Source of the DNA: Ciona savignyi
Lineage: Eukaryota; Chordata; Ascidiacea; Phlebobranchia; Cionidae
Assembly: GCA_000149265.1 (NCBI GenBank)
Contig: CH003422.1
Coordinates: 169,773-233,772 of the forward strand
Reading direction: 5' to 3'
DNA length: 64,000 bases
Shown piece after piece: positions 22,901 through 34,990 of the stretch. The position numbers were made by a program, and so were the translations under genes. The notes below the pieces were generated by a model. It searched no databases and was not told where the DNA came from. It saw nothing but the letters and a program-made list of their open reading frames with translations. How positions within the stretch are numbered: position 1 is the first letter of the stretch; each line of letters begins with the position of its first letter.

Positions 22901-25900
22901 ATTTAATGATTCAAGACGTTTTATTATTCAATAATTGAACCTTTCATTCATTCAAGTTTTAAAATCTATATAGCAAACCTAACCTAGCAGGTTTACACCA
23001 TTTAGAATGGCGAGTATAAATAGCGGCGCAAATATGTCCGATACAATTCTCGTTTTTTTTTATAAAAAAAACTTATTTAGATTTTATAACACAATTGTTC
23101 AGTTGCCAACCCCTAATAGCAGCTAATTTCTCGAGCCATTGTTTAACTTGCGATTGATCGAGTTGGTTAAAACATAGGATTTTCGTTCATATTATTTTTC
23201 TGCTAACCACAGAATTGTATATATCCCGAAAAGTTATTTGATATTTATGGACGTAGCGATTAGCGGTTGTTCTGATACCTATCCTCGCCCCGAGGTATAA
23301 CCGCAAATCACAAAGCACAGGCGTCTTCTCCGCTCGCTTTAAGCCTTAATTTCACTTCGAACGCTCCAATGCCCACTGTGACGTAACGAATAGCGGACGG
23401 TGGCTTCCGAGAATTGCGTGTTGACGACGCGAAAACGCGGACATAGATTCGGACTTTCCACGAAACCATGACACCAATGTTAAGTATTCCGCCACCCGAA
23501 TTATTCATTTGTGTTGAAGAAACCAATGTATAATCCCGCACTAAACATCTTGGACGAGTTGTAAAAAGGTGGTCGACTTAATTCGTTTGTTTTTCTGCTC
23601 CCGCCCTGCGTATAACCGTCAATAGCCAGTTGCGGCTAAGCATAACCATTCGCTCTCTTTCATTCTCCCATCCTCAATAACACGTCCAGTTTAAACTACC
23701 TGGGCGCCGGTTCCGCTCCGTTTCTTATAACTGTGTATTGCCGTAAGCAGTCCGCTGATTATTGTATGGTGAGGCGGTCACGCGGCGGTAGGCATCGGAA
23801 CCCGCACGCGATGTTCCGCCCGCTTTCGCGCTGGACAACATTGGTATGCGGCCACATCTTGCTTCATAATCCCGATTATTTCGTCACAATCAACCTCTAC
23901 TTAGCATCTCAACCGCCGACCTCGGTCGCGCTTAATCTGCGGTGGCCTTTGATATATTCAAGTGTTTTTACTTAATATTGTAATTTCCAATGAAAAGATT
24001 ACGTGCTTCTCGCTCTCTTATCCATAATTCATGGCGGTGGCATCGCGATGATGCTTCGTAACCGCTACAATAAACATGATCAGTATCCAAACCAATTGTT
24101 ATGACAATCGCTATTATTGCGCGGCAGCGATTAAACCACACCAATATTCGTTTCCTATGCTGTACCAAGTAGCTGGCTCTGGTCGGTATAAAGAGGCTGA
24201 GTAAGGACCACTCAGTGTCCACATTGCTTATTCGGCCACTGGTGCCACGCCAGTTAATACTTTCAAGTGTGCGGGCTCGTGCGGCAAAACGGAGACCAAA
24301 TATGTTGTTTACCCTTAGAAGCTGCGCTTGTGTCTATAGTTGATATTTAGCGGATAGAATGTGCTTGGTGCGGGTTTCTAAAACCAAATCATATGATCGC
24401 AGTAGTTTAAGTTGTTGGTAATTAGAAAGCGCAAGGGAATTCTGCTTGTGTTTATCATATTGAGTTTAAAGGTCGTGCGAACAGCCTAACCTCATGTTAG
24501 AAATATTGCAGAAGCTGTGACAAATATCTTTCGAGTTATATCCTGGTAATTCGGTTACCTGGTATCGAAATATGCATCGCGTTACATATCGATACAGCGC
24601 TTTTTGTTTTTACTTCGAAAGATACAGCCGTTCCGTCGAAAATGTGACGTCACAATGGCATCTAGAACCCGTTGTTGTAGCGTGTATTCAAGAGAGATAG
24701 GCGGTTATCGCGGCTTACAAGAGTTCAAGATTAGCTATTTGTGGTCACGTGGTTCGCGCATTATTGTTGAATAATAATGTAAATTGTTGACGTCACAATG
24801 AATAATGTCGATTAAATTTCGCCGAATCCGAATTTGTTTTGAGTATGACTGGTTGCGCCACTTCGATGCTTATTGGTGTAAATGTGGTTTCCTGGGTTGT
24901 CTTGATTGAACGGAATTCTTGTTCAACCGCATCGTGTAAAGCCCGAGGGGCTGCAAGATATTTCCGAGCGGTCAGTCAGTTATAAGGCTTAACTTGGCGT
25001 GTATTGAGTGTGGTGCGCGCTTTGATACGGACCGTTCCACATGCTTAGCTCAAACGCATTCGCTGACCGCTCCCCTCTCTCTCTATTATCGCCGCGCCTT
25101 CAATCGGTTCCGACCACCAACCATCTGATTCCCTTCCCTTTCACGCGTTGGCTTGTACGTCCGATGTGTTAGTTGATTGCTGCGGTTGGAATTATGTTAA
25201 TTACAAGTTTGGCGTTTAAAGTGCACCTGCAAGTTCCAAAATTGTGTTTATTTGAGTAACATTTTTTCGTCCTCGCGCCTTCGCGTCTAGCGAGCTTAAG
25301 ACAGAGAATGCGGCCTTTTTCTTTTTTGTTGAACCAAGCTTCTCTGAAATGCTGTGTATAGCGGTATGGTCGGTCATAGCTTGCGGTTAGTGGTCATGAG
25401 GTGTGTGCTTCAATTTCTTACCGCTACTTATTTATTATTAATAGCCAGAGAAGCGCGGATGTAGGGCAAGTCGCATGTGCAGTGCTCGCGTAAATATTTT
25501 ATTTCAAGTTAAAGTTCAAAAGTTAAGGTTTCGGTGGTAGATGGTGATTACTCGGATCATTTTAAGCAGCCAATGAATTAGCGGTTTCCGGTTCCCTATT
25601 TCGCAACCCGCACTATTTATTTCGTGTATTTTGACGAGTACTGTCTTTGCTTATGACGTAATTACCCACGATTGTTTCATGTAGGAGTTTGCGTGAGAGA
25701 GCGACACGTGACAAAGCTTGCTTATTACGTCATACTTGAGTAGGTGTGTGATAAAATCTTGTGTAAATAACCGAATACCCGCGGTTGGATGCGTATTATT
25801 GCTCAGCGCTGGTAATATCATCGAACTTTCTCGCCGTCGTAAAATAATCGTTCGTATCTGACTCACACTTGTTTTTTTCGACTTCTGCTAACTACGGTGG

Positions 25901-28900
25901 TGCTAATCAATGTACAGTCGACGTGTTTCCGCGTTAGAAGCATTTCTGAGATGTAGATTTCCCGCATATGTGTTGCCAATCTTCGAGATTTGTTCTTCGA
26001 ACCTTTCCACCGAAAGGAAATCTTTGCTTTTAATTGACAGGCGATCTGCTCGTATCCGTTTTAAGCACGATATTAACCACCAGCATTCATGCAGAGGATC
26101 ATTACAACCAGGATAGCGACGAAGAGGCTGTGGTAGACACCTCTGTTAGTAACCCCGCTGAATTCACACTGATTCCTCGATTGTTGGACGAAGATAGTTT
26201 GGGTCAGCTCACTGCAGTCCACCAAAAGTATCACCAACTGAAGTGCCAACTCAACGCTCAACGTAAGTCCAATATTTAAATATCAACCGACAGTGTCCCA
26301 TCGGTCCCCAAAATATTCACGAACAAATTGATTTAATTCGATTAAATTTATTCAATTTCGATTATTTATTTTCAAAGTTACATTAACTAGCATTAGTATA
26401 TATATTTATGATTAATAATTTGGGTTAAAGTGTAGAATGGACCGAAAAACCCCAAAAGCGTCATCTGGTCCTGGTTTCGCCTTATTTTGCAAATCGAACT
26501 TGGAATTGTGTAATGTGGAAATGTAGAAAACGCAGTCCTTGAAACCTAAATATATGTAACCGGATAAGTAGCATTGGAGGTTTGTCGACCACGTTTGCAA
26601 TAACCCCTGTTAATTAACTTGGTTTGATAAACTAAATGCATTAACCACCTTCGTTTAGGCGTTTTCCCACGTTTCTTAACTATAATTCTATTTGCATGTT
26701 AGCATCAGAAAAACGAAAAAATATAACGCTTAAAAAAAGTCAAATAACTTGCCCCCGATGTTGTATTTTAGAAAACAATATTTTTATGTCGATTAAATGA
26801 TATTGGTATTCAAGTCGGAAGTTAGTGACTCGCAATATAATCTTGGTCGTTGCAATCGTTTATTTTAGACGTCCATGCACTGTGTGCACACAGGGCGCTC
26901 TAATAGAGAGTTAAACGGCGCCGGTGTGGTGATTAGAAGTTGTCGACTATATTGTTTGTACACTTCAACTTGCGTTAGACAGTATGTTTACCATACCTCG
27001 CTTATACTCTTCGCATTTAGAACCGTCCGGTCTCAAAGTTCCGTATAGCTGGGGCATTTAAACCTTAACTGTGTTTATTATAATCCTTATAAGTTTCAAA
27101 CTTACAAATATTCACTACCCACAAAACTTGGTGTGAATTTAGGACAGTAGATATATTTATACAAAAGTGTTTTTGCATTTGGTGCGTCTATCCAGGTAGT
27201 ACTTAGAATTGTAATGTACCTTTTTATCTAATGTTTTAACCAAACGGCGCATACCCAGGTGGTGGTGACGGAGACAAACCCAGCTCATCACTGGACCTCA
27301 TACAAAGTGACGTGGTTGACACTATTGTTGAATTATCGCAGTTGAAGTACGTCTCACCTACCCCCGAGCCCAGGTATTTCATATTAGATGAGCGATAAGT
27401 TAGTCCGAATTATGCGAGCAATTATTGTGATGTTTGTTGAACGTTTATCGCATATCATCAGCTACACGTAATTTCCGGGTATTCTTGCACTTTCTAAGTA
27501 CTCTGTTTCGCAGTGAAAACACAAGCAGTGCGGAAGCAAGCGAGCGATCGCGTCGAATCAAGGAAATCAAGAAACGCGCTCTGAGCAGCCGAGCTAATAC
27601 CGACTCCGGCGTACTCAGGTAAATCCTCAACGATTTGTATTTTTATTTTTTTTTTCTCACTCATTTCCATGTCAATTTTTTAAATAAAAATCGGACCTTA
27701 ATAAATCGGCACTTACATCATCAGTGATGACGTCATGCGGTGACGACGCTCCCGTGTTAGGTATCCCCGGCACAAAGTGGTCGCATCCCGAGACTTTCCC
27801 CTTGCTCTCTTGTGCATCGAGCATCGCGAACTTAGCCAGTAATCCAGCCAACAGCGAGCCACTCGATCAAACAGATAACGCCGCTTTGAAGCAACGGTTG
27901 GAGGCGTATTGGGCCCAAGTACTTTGTTACCAGCAGAACAAGGCACACATGAACAAAGCAACAGGTACAACTGAGCAGCACAGCAATGTGGAGGAGGCCA
28001 AACGTATCATGCAGCAGCTCATCGTGGCATCGGCAACACAGCCACCAGTCACTATGTCATGGCCTGGTATAACGAGCCAACGCTCACCCTACACCTCACG
28101 AGACCCTCCGCCTCTGATTCCTATGTCGCCACCCACATACACACACAACCCTGCAGTGCAACAGCCACCAGTGAGTTCCGCGGCGCTGGACCTTTCCAAA
28201 TCCGAGATTGAGCAACACAGCAATTCGATCGCCCCGCTTGACTCTGCACCCACGAATCAGCCGCTGGATCTCAGCACGAGCAACAAGCGACGTCGAACCA
28301 TCGACTCCAGCGACGGTGACATCAAACCAATAGCATGGAAGCCAAGTCTTCAAAGTACGCCTCTCAGGATGTCAGATCCCGTTGACAGCAAACCCAATGC
28401 TTTTCTCCACCCGACCAGCAATCCGCCGCTGCCCAACACTTCCTTCGGCAGCTTCAGCGCTCAACAACTCGCCGCACTTGGCCCATACCTCCAAGCGAGC
28501 GCCAACCCCACCCTTCAAGCCATACAAACCGCACAGCAGATGCAAAATATCTCCCCTGCAGGCTTGTCCTCGGCATACCTTCAGAAATGGCTTCTTGCCG
28601 CACAGCAAACCACTATCAACCAGCAACCTGCAAAGAAACGCAAGAAACAGGTAACAGAGTCCGCAACATTATTACGCAGCAGTTTTATCTAACAACAACT
28701 TCTATTCCAGGATTGCTACCAGCGTTCTCGCATGTCGTTCAACCCATTCGTGCACAATCAGAAGGAAGTGTATCTACCATCATCTAATACCCTAACCCCA
28801 CCCACACCCACCAACGGCCACGCTAACCAACCGCCGACCCCAGGAAATACCCCGGGAGGCGGCAAACGGTACAAGCGGTACGCAAAACCGCCGTATTCAT

Positions 28901-31900
28901 ACGTTTCCCTGATAACGTTATCCATCCTGTCATCTCCCGAGAAGAAATTACGTCTGTCTCAAATCCTCAAACGGATATCGGAAATGTTTCCTTTCTTCAA
29001 CGGCTCGTATCAGGGCTGGAGAGACTCGGTCCGGCACAACCTTTCCCAGAACGAATGCTTCGTTAAGGTTCGTAGTTCTGTGTAAAGTGTCGTGTGTTTC
29101 CTGTATCTCGCGCTTCAATCTAATCACCAATAATTGTTTAGGTATTAAAGAACCCGTACCGCCCGACAGCGAAAGGAAATTACTGGACAGTGAATATAAC
29201 AGCGATCCCGCACGAGCTGCTGCTGCGACAAAACACGCTGGTGTCGAGATACGCCCAGGACTCGGGCTTCCGGTACCGCAAGGACCTGTCAGAAGTATTC
29301 GACCTGATCAGCGGCCGGGTGAAGACTTCAATTCCACGACATTTGTTCAATGGTGGGAAGCTCATAAGCGATCCGGCGGTAGTGATGGAGGCGCTGTTAC
29401 TCGAGGAAAAGTCCGACGACGAAAGCCCGACTACTAATAATTATGATGTAACGACCTATTCACTTGAGGATATGTTTAATCAGGACGACTTTCTGGAGGA
29501 AGATATGTTGCGTCAGCATCAGAACAATAATAGCAACAGGTGGTCGAACAAAGCACGTCAGCGAGCGAATCAAGCCAAACTTGCCGTTCCTTGTCTTCCC
29601 AACCCAACCTCTCAGCATCAATACATGAACAACATGGAGCCGCACAAACTAGCTGCGCAGATGATCGGAAGCAACCCGATATTTGCGCAGAAGGAGCTCC
29701 TGTCAAAGGCGCTCAGCAACCATAAGCTCAACTGCTTCCCATTCCTGCAGAGCTACTATGCGCATGCGCAAAGCGATAAACTGCAGGAAGTCGTGCCGGA
29801 GCGGCCAAGGTCTCCTGCCCTCAACTTCGCTGATAATTGGGGCCACGGTGAGGAGAAGAGAAACAAGCGCAAAGGAGCTCAGCCGACAAGGAAGTTTTCA
29901 TCCAGTGACGTGAAGACTGAAGATTCTCTTAGTCCCCTCGCACCGAGCGCAGTTGATAGTGGAATCTCTGGTTCGCCAAGGTCATCGACTCGATCGTTCT
30001 GCTCCAGTGAACCTGACGTCACTACTAGCAGTATTGATCATGCTTCACCGGTTCGATCACGTTCTGACGTCTCCTCCGAAACCATAACGTCATCGCCTCG
30101 TGACGTAGCCGATGACGTTGTATCCCCGAAAGCCTTTGCACCAGGGTTCGGGATATACAGTGGTTTGGTGATGGAAGGGAAGCTGGCATAGACTCCGGTT
30201 GTACAAAGCTGTATATATCTTTCTCGACAATCATTTAAGCATGCCAACTTCCGCCAAGTTCATTGCTTTTGTATAAATCCTTCCTATATATATCTCGCTA
30301 ACCTAACTAACCTTTTCGTGACTAATCATTGTTATTTTTTATTGCAACGTCAGGGATAAACATTGCAAAGTGCTTGATCGTCCAAGCGTTCTTCACTCGT
30401 ATATATATTACCTCATTCTCACTAACATGGAGGCTGCCGTGGTGATCTCAGGCGTTACTTGTGTTGCCAAACCTTTAAGTTCTCACCCAAATATTCGTGG
30501 CAATACGACCGTAGTTGTGGCTTAACCACTCTTGTATTTTACCTCATGTGACGCCATTTTGTATGAAATACCTCGCAACGTAGTTACCTGTCCACCACTC
30601 GTTATTACCTTGAAATGTTGACACAAAGACGACAATCGGAGACCAAAGATTAAAATCAAATAACAAACATTTGTGTTCGATACTTGTAACAAACAAACCA
30701 GTGAGGACATAGAGCAGCAGGATTTACGATCGCTAATTAACATAGCACCACATATTCGTAATGCACAATAAACCGCCAACCGACATGAACTCAATTTGCA
30801 GAAACGAACCCAATTGAACCATTATTCATATTATATACTTGCTATAATAGCACTCTGCCCGCTGGGCCCACAATCACAAATTCTTGTTTTCACCGAGATC
30901 AACTGCGTTTGACATAAAAGCGTTACTTGGCCTTTGCATACATTTGTCGGTATTTTATTTTCCATTCAAATTTGCTTTGAATACTTTGCCGGCAACTCCC
31001 GTCGCCCATAGCAACCTTGTGTTGCAGGTATTTAAACACAAGTCCTGAAGCCTCCATTAAACCCGCCGCGAAAAGTCGACAACGCGGGAGACCCATCGCC
31101 AAGATCATTATTAGGTAACAATAAGTGTTATTATAATAAACATCGCCACGCTAATTGCGCTGTGTCATAGTGCTGAATCGAGTGACGAAGCGGAAATCGC
31201 AGAGGATTTGATTTCGTCGACAGAGGTCGCCCCACCGCGAAAACAATCTAAACGAAAAGTGAGAGGTTGCTTATAATTGAAATACGACGCAGCCATCGTT
31301 ATCTTATCTTTAGAGTCGAAAGCGATATTCCGTGACGTCACCACCTGATGACGAAGATGACGACAATGATGACGAAGATGACGACGAGGATTATGACGTT
31401 CAAAAGGATTTCAAGGAATTGATTAAGAAGAAAAGGTCGTTGTGACGTCACTATTACATGAATATTAACAGTCATTGTTACAGAACAATGGAACGAAATC
31501 GCAGACAACCGGTTCGATATTCTGACTTGGGAAATGATCCGCAACCTACCAAACAGTATGAAAAGTTTGTATTTTAATAACCGGAAGTGACGAGTATATT
31601 TGCAGGTCGGATCCAGCTAACCGGAATGTACGTCATACCAGCAGGAGTCCAAGCAAGGTTAGTGGGCGCAAGTGTGGTTGCAGACACATTTAAACGAGTA
31701 AGATATTTCAGCTTTCTAAGGTTGGTGAGCCATCCTCGCCCAAAGTGGTGGTAAAACAAGAGATGTCACGTGATGAGGCGAAGAGTACGAAACAAACTTC
31801 AAACATACAGGTTTTGAAAAAATTCTGTTAATATCACGATGTCCGACCGATCGATTTGGTATAGCAACGTGACCTGAATGGATTTCAATTTGATCTTTAC

Positions 31901-32260
31901 TCTGGCCATTTTCTTTAACAGTTGTGTAAAACAATGTGTATATAAAGCAGCATAACCTCATGAATATCTAACGTGAGTGATTGGTAGGTAAAGCCGAACG
32001 ACTTCGTCGCTTTAAAACCGACTCCTGCTGACCTCGAACGCCCACTGCTGGCGAAAGTATCGACATGTCGAGGAAGTGAGATGGGAGTGGTGAAGTACGT
32101 GGGCGAGTATCGTAGCCGATGGAAAGCAGGGAAGGAGGCAAAGATTAACCAAAGCATGGTGTTGATGGGTTCCATAAGCCTTAATGCTGGCAGGAAACTC
32201 CCTATAGCCACTGTCAAGCAGCTGCGGAAACTTTACGCAGAGATCGATGCAAATGAATGA
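19923..32260 (+). CDS. SNAPC1: snRNA-activating protein complex subunit 1 (SNAPC1/SNAP43-like), 12 exons
   Basis: SNAPC1 is a subunit of the nuclear SNAPc complex, which binds proximal sequence elements of snRNA promoters for RNA polymerases II and III. Exons: 19923-20035, 20693-20837, 21722-21944, 26095-26262 (or from 26041), 27259-27373, 27514-27618, then across a 3.55-kb intron 31171-31258, 31314-31435, 31484-31564, 31606-31657, 31712-31810, 31988-32260. The total is about 527 residues against 368 in human. The N-terminal SNAP43 domain is clear: [33 protein letters not shown], then [16 protein letters not shown] and [12 protein letters not shown], with KYHQLKCQL and [15 protein letters not shown] further on. 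The later exons encode a basic/acidic linker (about 20 Asp/Glu around 31345-31400) and a last exon I do not recognise ([19 protein letters not shown]). The join over the FoxH gene rests on matching phase 2/1 and the absence of any start in 31171-31258. The alternative is an end at TAA 27620-27622. Confidence 0.85.
21945..26094 (+). other. Large SNAPC1 intron (about 4.1 kb), possible regulatory DNA
   Basis: No exon-like frame with family similarity was found. Compared with other introns of the window it is long and richer in CpG. It holds TGACGTCA palindromes at about 24646 and 24788, and one sits at about 21509 just before the preceding exon. The inverted repeat at 22229-22317 also lies here. 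The open frames at 23733-23975 and 23968-24222 have no recognisable content. FoxH lies 1.6 kb further downstream, so enhancers for it are plausible but not shown. Confidence 0.45.
22229..22317. repeat. Perfect 14-bp inverted repeat with 61-nt spacer
   Basis: TGTGATATACTGGT at 22229-22242 pairs perfectly with ACCAGTATATCACA at 22304-22317. GCAATACAA-type words lie inside and beside the arms. It may be the core of a small MITE or a hairpin. Confidence 0.7.
27727..30191 (+). CDS. FoxH: FoxH-type forkhead transcription factor, three exons
   Basis: Exons 27727-28650, 28711-29067 and 29142-30191, all phase 0, give about 776 residues. The forkhead domain (about residues 365-455) reads [50 protein letters not shown] and KGNYWTVNI, and then continues [17 protein letters not shown]. 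That continuation, with GWRDS and FPFF, matches FOXH1 rather than FoxP or other classes. FOXH1 proteins are nuclear partners of Smad2/3 in Nodal/Activin signalling. The long N-terminus is Pro/Gln/Ser-rich, with a canonical CtBP-type PLDLS at residues 179-183, a near-match ALDLS at 153-157, and basic clusters NKRRR and KKRKK. I did not find the vertebrate Smad-interaction motif PPNKSI in the C-terminus. ATG 27727 is the first Met and lies 2 nt after an acceptor-like CATCATCAG. The gene sits within an intron of SNAPC1 on the same strand. Whether it is FoxH.a or FoxH.b cannot be decided here. Confidence 0.9.
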
Positions 32261-32694
32261 ACTTCCTCACTTCGAACATCTACCAATTGGAACTTACTGG
32301 GAATCATGTAATAAAATTCAACAACATTACACTTGTATTCTTGCTTTCACACTGGCTTGTTAAGCAGATTGATTGTTGTAGCTACCACTCTTTATATGCA
32401 AGCCACTGTACATACTTGTAATCGAGTGATATTACATGGATCACATTTTCAAATAACCCTCCATTGGTAGTCATTGTAGGAAATGTATTAGGAATCATTG
32501 TCAAAATAACGATAACACGGTCTCACCTAGCCGTACATCAACTGCGGATTTGCAATAATAAGCAATTTGGGTTGCTATAGCATTTTTCCGCGCAAAATGG
32601 AATGGGATCGAAATCACACCTGGTGTTGAACTACCCGAAATTAAAACCACGTGAGATTGAACCAGCGTTACCTAGCAAATACTAAATGTAGAAT
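32261..32694. other. SNAPC1 3' UTR and intergenic DNA
   Basis: AATAAA occurs within TGTAATAAAATTC at about 32310, some 50 nt after the SNAPC1 stop, and is the likely polyadenylation signal. Nothing else was recognised. Confidence 0.5.
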
Positions 32695-32825
32695 TAGAAC
32701 ACGGAAAATCGTCATATTCCCTCGCGTTCATCGTCGGATTACCATAGATATCACAATGTGGTATATACTGCTGAGACAAAGTATAAGTAAAATCTATTAA
32801 TTCAGTGGGTTCAGGTTAGTACCTC
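32695..32825 (-). repeat. Degenerate partial SINE
   Basis: AAAATCGTCATATTCCCTCG, CATCGTCGGATTACC and TATTAATTCAGTGGGTTCAGG follow the order of the minus-strand SINE body; the head is missing. Confidence 0.55.
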
Positions 32826-33085
32826 TATGCGCGCTAGGATGTGACGAGTGGTACCTTACCTTAGTCATTGTTTTAAACGAGTGTTTACCTAAGTAACAAT
32901 GATGGTGATTCCTTTGTTTGGTTGAAAGCAGCATGTGCTAGGTCGGCCGCTGGTGTTCCCGTTTAGCTGTAAAGTTTTGTAATAGTGGAGCATTGCTTTG
33001 TGAAAAAAAGGCGTTGACTGTGCATCTGCTAGTTGTTTTGTCGAGGAAAAGTTGCCGATATACGGAGGGGTATGGGCTCAAAGCA
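32818..33085 (+). repeat. Dispersed repeat, copy 1 (partner at 59828-60090)
   Basis: Shared landmarks are AGGATGTGACGAGTGGT, CTTAGTCATTG, TTTGTTTGGTTGAAAGCA, CATGTGCTAGG, AAAGTTTTGTAAT and ATGGGCTCAAA, in the same order and spacing as at 59828-60090. The family is not identified. Confidence 0.75.
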
Positions 33086-33499
33086 TTTAAGTAAAATTTT
33101 GAAGGGGTTTTGAGTTAGGTTGCAGATCCAAGCATCAATTTTAAATTGTGAAAAATTCCAAGACTTTCTATGTAAGGATTTTAAGTGACATCCGTTTTTG
33201 TAAAGTCAGCATTGGAGAGATAAGGAGAATAAGTAGTTGAACGCCTTCTAGAGTACCGTACTACCATCTCGTACGGGTTCAATACCCATGCAATGGGATC
33301 AACTCTTATGCTTAATAATAGTTAATATAGTGGAACAGAGCTTTCTAAAACAAAGCTGTTGATTGGTCTTCTTCTAGAATCTAGATGTTTTATTGGGTAA
33401 AAGTTCCCGATATATATTATTTTTGGAAAGTTTAGGTTGCAGATCCAAGTTTTAATTTTATATTATAAAAAAAGACTTTCTGTGGCAAGATTTCGAGTG

Positions 33500-33785
33500 G
33501 GATAGGATAGGATATTGACGTTTATTCCCGTGAATGGGAAAACCAAGGGGGTTAACACACGGACAATCGTCCGATTATCTCGCGCCCACAGCCGGGTTAC
33601 CGGGGCTATTGCAGAGTGTTGTATATGATTCATACGTCCTTCAATTTGCTAGAACCAATTTATTCGCTGCATTCACGCAATGTCCATTAAGTGGCTTGCC
33701 CATGGACACAACCTACCAGCTAGCGACCAGTTTCAAAACTACAACCGTTCGGCCGAAACGCACAAAACCACCAGACTAATGGTAC
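33500..33785 (-). repeat. Main-family SINE, minus orientation
   Basis: This is a nearly complete copy: the tail GGATAGGATAGGATATTG, CACGGACAATCGTCCGATTA, CCACAGCCGGGTTACC, the GACACAACCTACCAG region and the head, ending near ACCACCAGACTAATGG. The last motif is repeated three times just beyond (to about 33835), a small local duplication. Confidence 0.8.
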
Positions 33786-33839
33786 CGCACTAAACCACCA
33801 GACTATTGGCAACGCACTGAACCACCAGACTAATCTGTC

Positions 33840-34990
33840 AGAGTTACCGCCCGTTTTGTAAGGCCAGTTGCATTGGATTAATAGTGAAAATAATTGGTTG
33901 AACGCCTCCTTTATGCCGACTATGACTGATCATCTACTTCTACATTATACACGTGGAAGTAGTGTATTAAAACTAATTGTATTTTTTATGGGGAATTTTT
34001 TGGTTTAAACTGGAATATTTTGAATAGTATTTTTCAGTTTTATTTTATACTTTTATTACACTCATTAAAAAAAAAATTCTAGTTTTAACTGTTAAAACAT
34101 CGAAAAAGAAAGAATATCGGTAACAAAAATGTCGGTGATATGCCGATAATACGGGGTAACGGCAGTGTAGGCTAGCGCTTACATTCTCGGGTCTGTCGGA
34201 ATATCCTTCCTGGGAATTATACCATACATTTTCCACTGCGTGTCTAATGCTTCTTAGATAACAACTATGAATATTCAACTTAGCGTGTTCACATAGTTTC
34301 TGCTATTATGGTTCAATTAAGTAGACGGTTTCGGTGGTGTTTAGATTTGGGGAATCCCGAAAATGGTTAAGATGGGTGTGAAATATTCGAATCTTTTTAG
34401 TTCGCATTGGAATTTAGTATCGAAGTGTATTCTATTTTAGTGTTAAGCTGATATAAACGTGGCAATGGTGTTTTATATTTATTATATATTTTTAAGGAAT
34501 TTCCTGGGGTAAATTAGGTTATGTAAAGTACGATTGTTTTTTTTTCTACTTTCTGTACATTAAGAACGTTTTTATTTCCAATTTGAAGTAAGAAATGCTC
34601 ACCACTTTAAAATATTGCATGTTAAAGAATAATAGCCGCAAAAAATTGCAAAAGCGGTCATTCTTATATTTATGGGTCAGTCGGGAATTTTCGCTTTGGC
34701 GATTTACTGTTCAATGGAGTACACTTCCAAAAGATCTTCTTATTAATCTAAAAACAATAAATTATTGTTTTGGTATACTCGCTAGTGATAAAATGGGCAA
34801 ACTTTTGATATTTTGTACAAAATTCAAATGGGCTTCCCCGGCAATAACAGACAATTTCATTATGACGTAAACACTTTGTATTGTCGATAAGACTTGTCAC
34901 GAATCCGGTGATCTGAAGTCGGTTGTCAAATTTGACTCTTGCTTTAAAGTTATTTTATGATTCTTTTAGTTGCGATGTTTTAATTAAATA
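33840..34990. other. Intergenic DNA upstream of the FHIP1 gene
   Basis: No gene recognised. The minus-strand frame at 34045-34278 and the plus-strand frame at 34595-34870 have no family features. The FHIP1 promoter should lie at the right side. Confidence 0.45.

Noticed and set aside
27619..27750. Splicing SNAPC1 exon 27514-27618 into the first FoxH exon
   Set aside because: Joining in the required phase reads Ser-Asp-Asp-Val-Met-Arg and then a stop, so the two cannot form one protein.
29087..29437. 116-residue frame overlapping FoxH exon 3
   Set aside because: It is an alternative frame of the FoxH exon, which itself continues the forkhead domain in the accepted frame.
27727..30191. Assignment of the forkhead gene to FoxP
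   Set aside because: The long Gln/Pro-rich N-terminus invited it, but the C2H2 finger and leucine zipper of FoxP are absent and the [21 protein letters not shown] features match FoxH.
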